Positions 14,809-22,399 of a stretch of 31,700 bases of DNA are shown here, piece after piece (positions within the stretch are counted from its first letter, which is position 1; each line of letters begins with the position of its first letter). Below the pieces are notes generated by a model. It did no database searches, was not told the origin of the DNA, and saw only the letters and a list, made by a program, of their open reading frames with translations. Source of the DNA: CAVRJC01 sp964505725 (GTDB taxonomy: Bacteria; Actinomycetota; Acidimicrobiia; IMCC26256; DASPTH01); the NCBI GenBank assembly GCA_964505725.1, contig CAZDJK010000058.1:1-31700 (forward strand). The letters run 5' to 3'. Made by a program: the position numbers and the translations under genes.

Positions 14809-15726
14809 GTGGGCCACGGCCACGACCACGACCACTCGGACGCCCTGCGCCGCACCGCGGCCCAGCACGTCGGTCGGCTGTGGATCGCGTTCGGTCTCAC
14901 GGTGGCGTTCGTCGTCGCCGAAGCGGTGACCGCGATCGTGACCGGGTCGCTGGCGCTGCTGTCGGACGCCGCGCACATCGCCACCGACGCGGTGGCGATC
15001 GGGCTCGCCCTGGCCGCCATCGTCGCGGCCAACCGCGCGTCGCAGACGGGCGTGAGGACGTTCGGGTTGTTCCGGCTCGAGATCCTGGTGTCGCTGGTGA
15101 ACTCGGTGCTGCTGTTCGCGGTGGCCGGTTACGTGATCGTGGAGGCGGTCGTGCGGCTGGTGAACGGCGAGTCGGGCATCGAAGCGGGCCCGATGCTCGT
15201 GATCGCGGTGCTCGGGCTCGCGGTGAACTTCGTCGTGTTCCTCCTCCTGCGGCGCGGCGCCCACGAATCGATGGCGCTCGAGAGCGCCTATCTGGACGCG
15301 ATCGCCGACGCCGCCGGCTCAGTGGGCGTGATCGTTGCGGCCGTCGTGATCGCGGTCGCGGGATGGGATCCCATCGACGCCATCGTCGCCGCGCTCATCG
15401 GCATCTGGATCCTCCCGCGCGCCTGGAATCTCGGCGCGCGCGCGGTGCGGGTGCTGCTCCAGTTCGCGCCCGAGCACGTCGACCTGGTCGCGATCCACGA
15501 TCAGCTGGGCGCCCTCCCGGGTGTCGTGGACGTGCACGACCTCCACGTATGGACCCTCACCTCGGAGATGGACGTGGCGAGCGCGCACGTGATGATCGAG
15601 CCCGGCGCCGACGCCCACGGCGTGCTCGACCAGGCGCGGGTGGTGCTCCGCGAGCACGACATCGCGCACGCCACGATCCAGGTGGAGCCGGACGACCACA
15701 CGGGCTGCGCCGAGCTCAGCTGGTGA
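14809..15726 (+). CDS. Cation diffusion facilitator (zinc/divalent metal efflux)
   Basis: 305 residues. A His-rich N-terminus (GHGHDHDH) leads into six membrane helices and a cytoplasmic C-terminal domain (about 205-290) with VHDLHVWTLTSEMDVASAHV, typical of the CzcD/ZitB group. These are proton-coupled metal exporters. The TM2 site has His56 and Asp60 (HIATD), as in zinc members, but the TM5 site is Asp163/Asp167 (DAIAD), where zinc members usually have HxxxD. The metal preference may therefore differ from zinc. The GTG at 14809 is the only start giving the His-rich leader. The 3' end overlaps the convergent membrane-protein gene by 11 bases. Confidence 0.92.
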   Translation: MGHGHDHDHSDALRRTAAQHVGRLWIAFGLTVAFVVAEAVTAIVTGSLALLSDAAHIATDAVAIGLALAAIVAANRASQTGVRTFGLFRLEILVSLVNSVLLFAVAGYVIVEAVVRLVNGESGIEAGPMLVIAVLGLAVNFVVFLLLRRGAHESMALESAYLDAIADAAGSVGVIVAAVVIAVAGWDPIDAIVAALIGIWILPRAWNLGARAVRVLLQFAPEHVDLVAIHDQLGALPGVVDVHDLHVWTLTSEMDVASAHVMIEPGADAHGVLDQARVVLREHDIAHATIQVEPDDHTGCAELSW

Positions 15727-16798
15727 CGCGGGCGCGCTCCGCGACCGCAGGTCGCGTGACGGGACGCCGGGTGCGCGGTCGCGGCGACCCGAGCCGCCAT
15801 CCCGCGGCGGCGACGAGCCCGGTCCCGACGCCGAGCACGATGGTCACCAGGACGCGCGACAGCCACCAGGGCATCGTGGTCGGCAGCTGCGAATGGCCGA
15901 GCGACGTCACGTCGGAGAGCCCGCCCGAGACGAGCAGCACGATCGCCGCCACCAGGATGATGGGGATCGAGGCGTCCACGCCCCGCCGGCGGGCCCAGAC
16001 GAGCGCGAGCACCCCGAGGGCGATGCCACCGATCGAGTAGACGCTTTCGACCAGCTTCGTCACGCCCGACGACGTGCTCGCCCCCCAGGCAGCCACGACG
16101 TGCACGACCTCGCTGGCGACGAGCGCGCCGAGCGAGACGACCAGCACCCACCGCCACGCGCGCGTCCTGCTCGCGAGCACGACCGCGGCGGCGACGACCA
16201 GCGCCGTCGCGACGTAGGGCCACGGCGAGGGCGGCGGGATCCAGATGATCTCCCCGGCGGCGTCGACGGTCCGGTTCCCGTCGCGGATCGGCACTGTCCA
16301 GTGGTCGATCACGTGTGCTCGGCCGCGGTCGTTGGTGACGATCGGCGGGTCGGAAGTGCCCATGAAGTGGACGCGGTGGTCGTGCCAGCGTGCCGTGCGT
16401 CCCGACGACACCTCGCTCCACTCCGGGGGAGCCTTTGGGTCCGCCGACTTGGGCGGCGCGCTCGTGATCGTGGTCGTGCGGTTGAGGTAGGTCGCGGGCG
16501 ACCGCGTGTTCTCGAACACCCCATGGGGCCCGACCCGCAGATAGGGCTCGCCGTCGTAGCCGAGCACGGTCACGTCGTGCCCCGTCGTGTTGGTGAGCGC
16601 CATGCGGTTGCCGAGGTCTGTGACACGCACCCGGATGCCGGGCGCAGCCGGCGTCACGCCGGTGAACCGGCTCTTGTAGTTCGTCGGTGTGAGGCCGCCG
16701 AGGCCGTGCGCGGACGCCGGTGCGGCGGTGATGGTCACCGCCGCGCACGCGATCACGCCGGCGACGAACGCGGACCGCACGTACCGCAACGCGTGCAC
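15716..16798 (-). CDS. Unrecognised His-rich exported membrane protein in a copper locus
   Basis: 360 residues, family not recognised with confidence. It has a signal peptide ending ASA-H, so the mature protein would begin with His31. An extracytoplasmic domain of about 160 residues contains WHDHRVHFMG (His139, His141, His144). About five hydrophobic helices follow (roughly 195-335), then an Arg-rich cytoplasmic tail. An N-terminal histidine after cleavage is also the copper ligand of CopC, encoded nearby, so copper binding is a fair hypothesis, not a demonstrated function. The GTG start lies five bases after the ECF sigma stop, so the two genes form an operon. Confidence 0.8.
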   Translation of the reverse strand: MHALRYVRSAFVAGVIACAAVTITAAPASAHGLGGLTPTNYKSRFTGVTPAAPGIRVRVTDLGNRMALTNTTGHDVTVLGYDGEPYLRVGPHGVFENTRSPATYLNRTTTITSAPPKSADPKAPPEWSEVSSGRTARWHDHRVHFMGTSDPPIVTNDRGRAHVIDHWTVPIRDGNRTVDAAGEIIWIPPPSPWPYVATALVVAAAVVLASRTRAWRWVLVVSLGALVASEVVHVVAAWGASTSSGVTKLVESVYSIGGIALGVLALVWARRRGVDASIPIILVAAIVLLVSGGLSDVTSLGHSQLPTTMPWWLSRVLVTIVLGVGTGLVAAAGWRLGSPRPRTRRPVTRPAVAERARVTS

Positions 16799-16803
16799 GC
16801 CGA

Positions 16804-17343
16804 TCAGCCGGTCGCCTCGGCCGCGCGGAGGAGGGCGACGAGGTCCTCACGCGCGCGGGCGACGCGCGACCGGATCGTGCCCACGGGCACACCGCAGACG
16901 GCGGCCGCTTCCTCGTACGAGCAGCCGACGATCTGGGTCAGGACGAACGCGGTGCGCCGCTTCACCTCGAGCGTGTCGACGAGCGCGAGCAGGTCGCGCA
17001 CGCCGGTCGGGTGATCCGCCGCGCGCGAGCTCGCCGACACGCTCGCCTCTTCGAACGCGCGCGAGGCGAGCCGCCGTTGGCGGATGCGCCGCCTGACCGC
17101 GTCGGTGCAGGCGCGGCGGGCGATGGCGAGCAGCCACGTGCGCGCGCTCGAATCGGCGCGGAAGGCCGGCAACGCGCGCCACGCGCGGACGAACGTGTCC
17201 TGGGTGACGTCGTCGGCATCGTCGGGCCCGACCAGGTGCGCCGCCAGTCGCCAGACGTCGGCCTGGCTCTCCCGCACCGCACGCAGGAGCGCGGTGCGGT
17301 CGCCGTCGCGTGCGGCGACGAACAGCCGCGTGAGATCGTCCAC
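16804..17343 (-). CDS. ECF-family RNA polymerase sigma factor
   Basis: 179 residues. Region 2 covers about 20-85, including DDADDVTQDTFVRAWRALPAFR, the core-binding and -10 recognition helices. Region 4 covers about 115-175, with YEEAAAVCGVPVGTIRSRVARARE as the -35 helix-turn-helix. There is no extra C-terminal domain. The GTG at 17343 was chosen because TATCGT (17357-17352) lies eight bases before it, suggesting a leaderless start; nothing better is seen upstream. A zinc-binding anti-sigma factor is encoded divergently 54 bases away. The two flanking operons encode copper-related exported proteins, so the regulon probably concerns copper or thiol stress. Confidence 0.93.
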   Translation of the reverse strand: MDDLTRLFVAARDGDRTALLRAVRESQADVWRLAAHLVGPDDADDVTQDTFVRAWRALPAFRADSSARTWLLAIARRACTDAVRRRIRQRRLASRAFEEASVSASSRAADHPTGVRDLLALVDTLEVKRRTAFVLTQIVGCSYEEAAAVCGVPVGTIRSRVARAREDLVALLRAAEATG

Positions 17344-17397
17344 CTCCCGGGACGATACTGGGGGAACTCCGTGCGCCTCCCAGTCGACTAATCCGGC
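17344..17397. promoter_or_regulatory. Divergent sigma/anti-sigma promoter region
   Basis: On the minus strand TATCGT (17357-17352) is a housekeeping-type -10 box for the sigma gene. On the plus strand GGAAC (17363-17367) and GTCGA (17383-17387) are separated by 15 bases and resemble an ECF-dependent promoter, ten bases before the anti-sigma ATG. That would place the anti-sigma-copCD-dsbB operon under the sigma factor's own control. The assignment rests on motif resemblance only. Confidence 0.4.
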
Positions 17398-17997
17398 ATG
17401 ACCTGTAGCCGCATCCGTGACGCGATCTCCGCCCGACTCGACGGGGAGACCCCCGGCCTCGACGCCCGCGCCGTGCAGGCGCACCTCGACGACTGCGCGG
17501 GCTGCCGGGGATTCCTCCGCGACGCCGAGGCCCTGCACCGCGCCGCGCGCCTTGGCGACGCGCCCCCGATCCCGGACAACACCGCGCGGATCCTTGCTGC
17601 GATCGGAGAGTACGACGCCGGTACCGACCACGACACCCAGCTTGCTCTGCGCTGGGTGCTGGCCGCGGTCGCGCTGGTCCAGATCGCGATCGCGGTGCCC
17701 GCCCTCGTGCTCGGGAACGACGCCGGCCTCCCGGTCCACGCCGCCCGCCACATCGGCTCCTTCGACGTCGCGCTCGCGGTCGGCTTCCTCTTCGCGGCCT
17801 GGCGTCCGGCGCGCATCTCGGGGCTCCTCCCGGTCGTGGCCGCGCTCGTCGCGTGCCTCCTGGCGTCGTCGATCCTCGACGTCGCCGCGGGGAACACGGC
17901 GGCCACTTCGGAGCTGCAGCACGTCACCGACTTCGCCGGCCTCGCCGTCGTCTGGCTGCTCAGCCGGCCGCTCCCCCGCGCGATCCGGTTCGCGTGA
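17398..17997 (+). CDS. Zinc-binding membrane anti-sigma factor
   Basis: 199 residues. The N-terminal cytoplasmic part has the ZAS motif HxxxCxxC (His29, Cys33, Cys36 in HLDDCAGC) plus Cys3, the usual sigma-holding zinc fold. About four membrane helices follow (roughly 84-105, 119-137, 142-162, 170-188). ZAS proteins release their ECF sigma on oxidation or another signal; with only short loops outside, a membrane or thiol-redox signal seems more likely than a large sensor domain. It is divergent from the ECF sigma gene, and its stop overlaps the next start (GTGA). Confidence 0.9.
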   Translation: MTCSRIRDAISARLDGETPGLDARAVQAHLDDCAGCRGFLRDAEALHRAARLGDAPPIPDNTARILAAIGEYDAGTDHDTQLALRWVLAAVALVQIAIAVPALVLGNDAGLPVHAARHIGSFDVALAVGFLFAAWRPARISGLLPVVAALVACLLASSILDVAAGNTAATSELQHVTDFAGLAVVWLLSRPLPRAIRFA

Positions 17998-19808
17998 TCG
18001 GCTCGGCCGGCATGCTGAAGCGTCTGGCCGCGGTGCTCGCGCTCGCGGGCGCGATCGTGGTCGCGACCGCGACCGCGGCGTTCGCGCATGCCACGCTGCT
18101 CACCACCGAGCCGCAGCCGGGCGGCGTGTTCGAGACCTCGCCGCCCTACGTGAACCTCCGGTTCGACCAGCCCGTCCAGGTGTCGCTCGGCGGGATCCGC
18201 TTGTACAACGCGCGCCGCGAGCGCGTCGTGACCGGCGCCCCCGAGCACCCGGGCGGCGCCGCCAGCCAGGTGCGCACGTCGCTTCCGCACCTCGTCGACG
18301 GAACCTACGTCGTGACCTGGCGGGTGATCTCCGAGGACTCGCACCCCGTCGAGGGCGCGTTCACGTTCGGCGTCGGGGCGGCGAGCTCGGGCCAGGCGAA
18401 GGGAGGCCTCGAGGCGTCGCTGCTGTCGTCGGAGAGCGGGAGCAGGGCCGTCGGGGTCGTGTACGGGATCGACCGCGGGCTCGTGTTCGCCGCGTTGGCG
18501 GTGCTCGTCGGAGGGGTCGTCTTCCTCGTGCTCGTGTGGCCCGCCGGCCGGCGGAACCTGCAGGCGCGCATGATCGTGTGGGCCGGATGGATCGCGCTGG
18601 TCGCGTCCACCGTCGTCGCGCTCCCGCTGCAGGGGCTCTACGCGTCCGCTCTGCCGCTCGGCAAGCTGTTCGACGGGCAGGTCTTGAGCGACGTGCTCAA
18701 CACGCGTTTTGGGCACGTGTCGTTGCTCCGGCTCGCGTTGCTGGCGCTCGCCTACCCGCTGCTGCGGATGCTCATGCCGCGTGACCGGACGACCCGGCTT
18801 CCCGGGTGGTGGTACGCGGCGGCGTGCGTGCTCGGCGTCGGGCTCGTGCTCACGCCCGGGCTCGCGGGGCACGCGTCGACCGGCCGGTGGGTCGCGCTCG
18901 CGATCCCTGCGGACGCGATCCACGTCGCCGCCATGTCGTGCTGGCTCGGCGGGCTGCTCGTGCTCTTCGCCGCGGTGCTCCCGCGGCGTGATGTCGAGGA
19001 GTTCGAGCGGGTGCTCCCGCGCTACTCCGCGCTCGCCTTGGGCGCCATCGTGGCCCTGATCGTCACGGGCGGGTTCCAGGCGTGGCGGCAGGTCGGCAGC
19101 CTGGAGGCGCTGCGGACGACCACGTACGGGCAGCTCCTGATCGCCAAGCTGATTGCGTTCGCCGCGTTGATCGTGGCGGCGGCGTTCAGCCGGGAGGTCG
19201 TGAACCGCCGGTTCCGGTCGTACCCCGAGCCGGACGGGCAGCGGGCGGGCACCGACGGCGGCCCCGCGACCGCCGCGGGGCCGACGAGCCCGGCGCCCGC
19301 GGGCGTGGCCACCCTGGTTCTGGACGAGCCCGACGTCGTCGACGAGGGCGACGACGACGACGACGACGAGTCCGAGCTCCGCCGGCTGCGGCGCTCGGTG
19401 CTGGCGGAGGTAGTGATCGCGGTCGTGATCCTGAGCATTACGGTGCTGCTCGTGAACGCCGCTCCCGCGCGCACGGTGAGCACAGCGCCGGTGGCGATGA
19501 CCTTGAAGTCGCCCAACCTCTGGGTGGACGTGACGATCGCGCCCGGCACCGCGGGCGCGAACGACGTGCACGTCACCGCGCTCCCGCTGGGCGGCGGCTT
19601 CACGAACGTGCAGAACATGCAGGTGCAGCTCGTGAAGCAGGGATCCAGCCTCCCGCCGTTGACGGTCCCGCTGCGGATTCTCGGCCCCGGGCACGGGTAC
19701 GCGCCGTTGTTCGACATCCCGTATCCGGGCGCGTGGAAGATCGTCGTTCGGGCGCAGACGAGCGCCAGCAACGAGTCGGTGCTCACCGGGACGTTCAACC
19801 TGCGCTGA
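17994..19808 (+). CDS. CopC-CopD fusion copper-handling membrane protein (YcnJ-like)
   Basis: 604 residues. The signal peptide ends AFA-H, so His32 would be the mature N-terminus. The CopC domain (about 32-128) also has Asp115 and His117 in EDSHPVEGAFTF, completing the known Cu(II) site of CopC. Eight or so membrane helices form the CopD domain (about 155-400). A linker with an acidic run (DEGDDDDDDESE, around 450-460) precedes another helix and an extracytoplasmic beta domain at the C-terminus. Such fusions take up or distribute copper across the membrane. The GTG overlaps the anti-sigma stop (GTGA); an ATG six codons later (18012) is an alternative. Confidence 0.9.
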   Translation: MIGSAGMLKRLAAVLALAGAIVVATATAAFAHATLLTTEPQPGGVFETSPPYVNLRFDQPVQVSLGGIRLYNARRERVVTGAPEHPGGAASQVRTSLPHLVDGTYVVTWRVISEDSHPVEGAFTFGVGAASSGQAKGGLEASLLSSESGSRAVGVVYGIDRGLVFAALAVLVGGVVFLVLVWPAGRRNLQARMIVWAGWIALVASTVVALPLQGLYASALPLGKLFDGQVLSDVLNTRFGHVSLLRLALLALAYPLLRMLMPRDRTTRLPGWWYAAACVLGVGLVLTPGLAGHASTGRWVALAIPADAIHVAAMSCWLGGLLVLFAAVLPRRDVEEFERVLPRYSALALGAIVALIVTGGFQAWRQVGSLEALRTTTYGQLLIAKLIAFAALIVAAAFSREVVNRRFRSYPEPDGQRAGTDGGPATAAGPTSPAPAGVATLVLDEPDVVDEGDDDDDDESELRRLRRSVLAEVVIAVVILSITVLLVNAAPARTVSTAPVAMTLKSPNLWVDVTIAPGTAGANDVHVTALPLGGGFTNVQNMQVQLVKQGSSLPPLTVPLRILGPGHGYAPLFDIPYPGAWKIVVRAQTSASNESVLTGTFNLR

Positions 19809-19809
19809 C

Positions 19810-20460
19810 GTGCCCAGCCTCCGCGTCACCACCAACTTCTTCCTCGTCCTCACGCTCGTGGCGAACGCGCTCGTGGTCGGCGCGCTCCTGCTCGCGGCGG
19901 GCTGCGTGTTCTCGCGCTCGGCGCGCCGCGCGTGGCGGGCCCTGGCGCTCCTGCTCGAGCGGCAGGCGCTGCTCCTCGCGTGGATCGTCGCCATCGTCAC
20001 CACGACGGGGAGCCTGATCTACTCGGTGCACTTCGAGTTCCTCCCGTGCGAGCTGTGCTGGTACCAGCGGATCTGCATGTACCCGCTCGTCGTCGTGCTC
20101 GGGGTCGGGTTCTTCCGGCGCGACCGCAAGGTGTGGATGACGGCCGCGCCGCTCGTCGTGGTCGGCGCCGGCCTCGCGCTGTACCACTGGCTGGTGGAGC
20201 GGGTCCCGATCGTCGCCGACAGCTCGTCCTGCTCGGTCTTCGCCCCGTGCTCCCGGCCCTACTTCGAGAAGCTCGGGTTCGTGACCCTCGCGTGGATGGA
20301 TCTGAGCGCGTTCCTGTTGATCGGCGTCCTGCTCGCGCTGTTCGTCACCTCGACGCGGCGTACGCGCGGTGTGTCGGCGCCGGACGCCTCCACCGGCTCG
20401 GCGGCGAGCACGCCCTCCGACGCGGCATCGGAGCCCGAGGTGAGCGAGGCCGAGGTCTAG
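19810..20460 (+). CDS. DsbB-family disulfide bond formation protein
   Basis: 216 residues with about five hydrophobic helices. FLPCELCWYQRICMYP contains the redox CxxC (Cys80, Cys83) and the family's conserved Trp-Tyr-Gln-Arg. The second pair, Cys141 and Cys147 (SCSVFAPC), lies in the following loop. DsbB proteins reoxidise an exported thiol oxidase and pass electrons to quinone. No DsbA partner is nearby. The GTG begins one base after the CopC-CopD stop, so it is cotranscribed with copper-handling genes. The C-terminal 35 residues are acidic and low in complexity. The stop TAG is shared, through CTAG, with the convergent Fur gene. Confidence 0.9.
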   Translation: MPSLRVTTNFFLVLTLVANALVVGALLLAAGCVFSRSARRAWRALALLLERQALLLAWIVAIVTTTGSLIYSVHFEFLPCELCWYQRICMYPLVVVLGVGFFRRDRKVWMTAAPLVVVGAGLALYHWLVERVPIVADSSSCSVFAPCSRPYFEKLGFVTLAWMDLSAFLLIGVLLALFVTSTRRTRGVSAPDASTGSAASTPSDAASEPEVSEAEV

Positions 20461-20900
20461 CTGCAGTCCTGGCACAGACCGACGAGATCGACCCGGTGAC
20501 GCTGCGTGCGGAATCCGGTCGAGCGCGTGATGGCGGCAGCTGCGGCGGCCACCGAGCGCTCGAGCCCGGCCGACGCGGGCACGTCCTCGACCCGGCCGCA
20601 CGACGAGCAGATCAGGTGGTGGTGGTGGCCGGCGAGGTCCTCGGCGAGCTCCCAGCGCGCGAACTCGTCGGTGCCGACGACGCGGTGCACGATGCCGGCC
20701 TCCTCGAGCACGACGAGGTTGCGGTACACCGAGCTCTGGGCGAGGCCGGTGCCCGAACCGAGGATCTCGGGGATCGTCAGCGGACGGGGTGCCGCCTCGA
20801 GCGCCGCGAGCAGCGCCTCGCGGTTGGCGGTCAGCCGTTGCCCGACGCCGCGCAGCCGCACCGACGCGGCGGCCGTCACGTCGGATGGTCGATCCACCAC
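20457..20900 (-). CDS. Fur-family metal-responsive repressor (Zur-like)
   Basis: 147 residues. The winged-helix half contains QRLTANREALLAALEAA and AQSSVYRNLVVLEEAGIVHRV, the Fur recognition helix. The dimerisation half has HHHHLICSSCG (His92-95, Cys98, Cys101) and a C-terminal CQDC (Cys143, Cys146), the structural zinc site. Fur, Zur and PerR cannot be separated with certainty; the HHHHxxC...C arrangement and lack of a longer regulatory tail favour Zur. The GTG at 20900 was chosen because TACGTT lies six bases before it; a GTG at 20897 follows GGAG and is also possible. The -10 box sits inside an inverted repeat, suggesting autoregulation. Confidence 0.9.
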   Translation of the reverse strand: MVDRPSDVTAAASVRLRGVGQRLTANREALLAALEAAPRPLTIPEILGSGTGLAQSSVYRNLVVLEEAGIVHRVVGTDEFARWELAEDLAGHHHHLICSSCGRVEDVPASAGLERSVAAAAAAITRSTGFRTQRHRVDLVGLCQDCS

Positions 20901-20941
20901 GCTCCGAACGTAGCGGAGCCGGGTGGAGCACACGGTACGGT
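20901..20941. promoter_or_regulatory. Divergent leaderless promoters with a Fur-family operator candidate
   Basis: GCTCCG (20901-20906) and CGGAGC (20914-20919) are perfect inverted arms around seven bases that contain the minus-strand -10 box TACGTT (20912-20907) of the Fur-family gene. On the plus strand TACGGT (20936-20941) lies six bases before the GTG at 20948. A repressor on the repeat would block the fur promoter directly. No copy of a known Zur box was recognised. Confidence 0.5.
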
Positions 20942-20947
20942 CGGCGC

Positions 20948-21733
20948 GTGCCCGCCGACGCGACCGAGACCTTCGTCGCGTTGCTGCACGAGGCGGGGCC
21001 CGACCTGCCGCTCGACCGTGCCGCGCTCCTCGTGGCGGCGCACGACCATCCGCTCGACGTCGACGCGCGCCTGCGCGAGATCGACGCGCTCGCGGCCGCG
21101 GCGCCCGCGGGCGGGTCGGACGTCCTCGCGCGGTTCCTGTTCGGGGAGCTCGGTTTCGCCGGCAACCGCGTCGACTACGGCGATCCCCGCAACTCGTACC
21201 TCGACGCGGTGCTCGACCGGAAGCTCGGCATCCCGATCTCCCTCTCGGTGCTCATGATCGAGGTCGGCCGCCGGCGGGGCATCGCGCTGGACGGCGTGGG
21301 AATGCCCGGTCACTTCCTCGTCGGCACGCACGAACACGGGGATCCGGTGTGGTACGACGCGTTCGACGGCGGCGCGCGTCTCGACGTCGCCGGTTGTGTC
21401 GAACGGTTCGCCGCGATCCGACCCCGCGAGGAGTTCCGCCGCGACTTCCTCCGACCGGTGACTTCGCGCGCCATCCTCGACCGCATGCTCAGCAATCTGC
21501 AGGTCACCTTCCTCGCGCGCGAGCCGCGAGCGGTGGCGTGGCCCGTCCGTCTGCGCCTCGCGTTCCCGGATCGCCCTCCCGCCGAGCGCGCCGAGCTCGG
21601 CGGTGTGCTCGCGCAGGTCGGCCGGTTCGACGAGGCCGCCGTGGTGCTCGAGGACGCGGCGACCGATCTGCCCGACGAACGGGGCGATCGACTGCGGGTC
21701 GCCGTCCACCGGCTGCGCGCCCGGGGCAACTGA
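20948..21733 (+). CDS. SirB1/transglutaminase-like domain protein
   Basis: 261 residues. The central block DPRNSYLDAVLDRKLGIPISLSVLMIEVGRR (split here between RNSYLDAVLDRKLG and IPISLSVLMIEVGRR), followed by GVGMPGHFLVG, is typical of SirB1-family proteins with a transglutaminase-like core. The last 60 residues resemble the helical repeat that ends such proteins (AELGGVLAQVGRFDEAAVVLEDA). The family is widespread but its biochemical role is uncertain. The GTG lies six bases after TACGGT, so the mRNA is probably leaderless. It heads a four-gene run to 22983. Confidence 0.82.
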   Translation: MPADATETFVALLHEAGPDLPLDRAALLVAAHDHPLDVDARLREIDALAAAAPAGGSDVLARFLFGELGFAGNRVDYGDPRNSYLDAVLDRKLGIPISLSVLMIEVGRRRGIALDGVGMPGHFLVGTHEHGDPVWYDAFDGGARLDVAGCVERFAAIRPREEFRRDFLRPVTSRAILDRMLSNLQVTFLAREPRAVAWPVRLRLAFPDRPPAERAELGGVLAQVGRFDEAAVVLEDAATDLPDERGDRLRVAVHRLRARGN

Positions 21734-21755
21734 CGCCGCCGGTAGCGTGCACGCG

Positions 21756-22385
21756 ATGCCGGGCCGCGCGATGCCGATGTTCCCCCTGGGCTCGGTCCTC
21801 TTCCCTCACGCGGTGCTCCCGCTGCAGGTCTTCGAGCCGCGCTACCGGGAGCTCACCGAGGTGTGCCTCCGCGGCGACGGCCGCTTCGGCGTCGTGCTCA
21901 TCGAGCGCGGCAGCGAGGTGGGCGGCGGCGACACCCGTTTCTCGGTCGGCACGGTGGCGCGCATCGCGGAGGCCGCGCGCACACCCGACGGGCGCTACCT
22001 GCTCGCGACCGTCGGCACCGAGCGCCTGCGGGTGCGCCGCTGGTTGGACGACGACCCCTACCCGCGCGCCGAGGTCGACCTGATCTCCGAGCCCCGTCGT
22101 GTCGACGCGCGGGCGGCCGGTGTCCGCGCGGCGGTCGAGCCGATGTTGCGCCGCGTGCTCGCCCTCGGAGCCGAGCTGGGGTACGCGACGCCGTCGGTCG
22201 TCGGCGTGCAGCTCGACGCCGATCCCCTGCGGGCGTCGTTCGAGGCCGCGGCGTTGGCGCCCATCGGCCCGCTCGACGCCCAGGGGCTGCTCGAGCTCGA
22301 CGACCCTGCGGTGCGCTTCGACCGCCTCGTCGAGCTGCTGTCGGAGGTCGAGGAGCTGTTCCGGCTCCGGCTCGGCGGTGGATAA
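21756..22385 (+). CDS. Stand-alone Lon N-terminal (substrate-binding) domain protein
   Basis: 209 residues. The opening MFPLGSVLFPHAVLPLQVFEPRYRELTEVCL is a clear Lon N-domain start (LGSVLFPHAVLPL and FEPRYREL), followed by FGVVLIERGSEVGGGD and the later VGTVARIAEA. There is no AAA+ or protease domain, so it is not Lon itself. Such stand-alone domains are common in actinobacteria and their role is not established. The ATG at 21756 is used; an ATG at 21771 in the same frame is an alternative. It follows the SirB1-like gene by 22 bases. Confidence 0.88.
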   Translation: MPGRAMPMFPLGSVLFPHAVLPLQVFEPRYRELTEVCLRGDGRFGVVLIERGSEVGGGDTRFSVGTVARIAEAARTPDGRYLLATVGTERLRVRRWLDDDPYPRAEVDLISEPRRVDARAAGVRAAVEPMLRRVLALGAELGYATPSVVGVQLDADPLRASFEAAALAPIGPLDAQGLLELDDPAVRFDRLVELLSEVEELFRLRLGGG

Positions 22386-22399
22386 CTACGCTCTCACGG

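Noticed and set aside
13383..16040. Very long open frame (885 codons) on the plus strand across bioA, HIT and CDF
   Set aside because: It runs antisense to bioA and HIT and out of phase with the CDF gene. Its translation is Arg/Gly/Ala-rich without any domain. High GC content makes such frames common.
19340..19372. Run of GAC codons in the CopC-CopD gene as a sign of a frameshift or a regulatory element
   Set aside because: It encodes an in-frame acidic linker between two recognisable domains, so the gene is intact.
17388..20003. Minus-strand open frame of 871 codons under the copper operon
   Set aside because: It is antisense to the anti-sigma and CopC-CopD genes, which have clear domains. 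Its product is low-complexity His/Arg/Glu-rich sequence.
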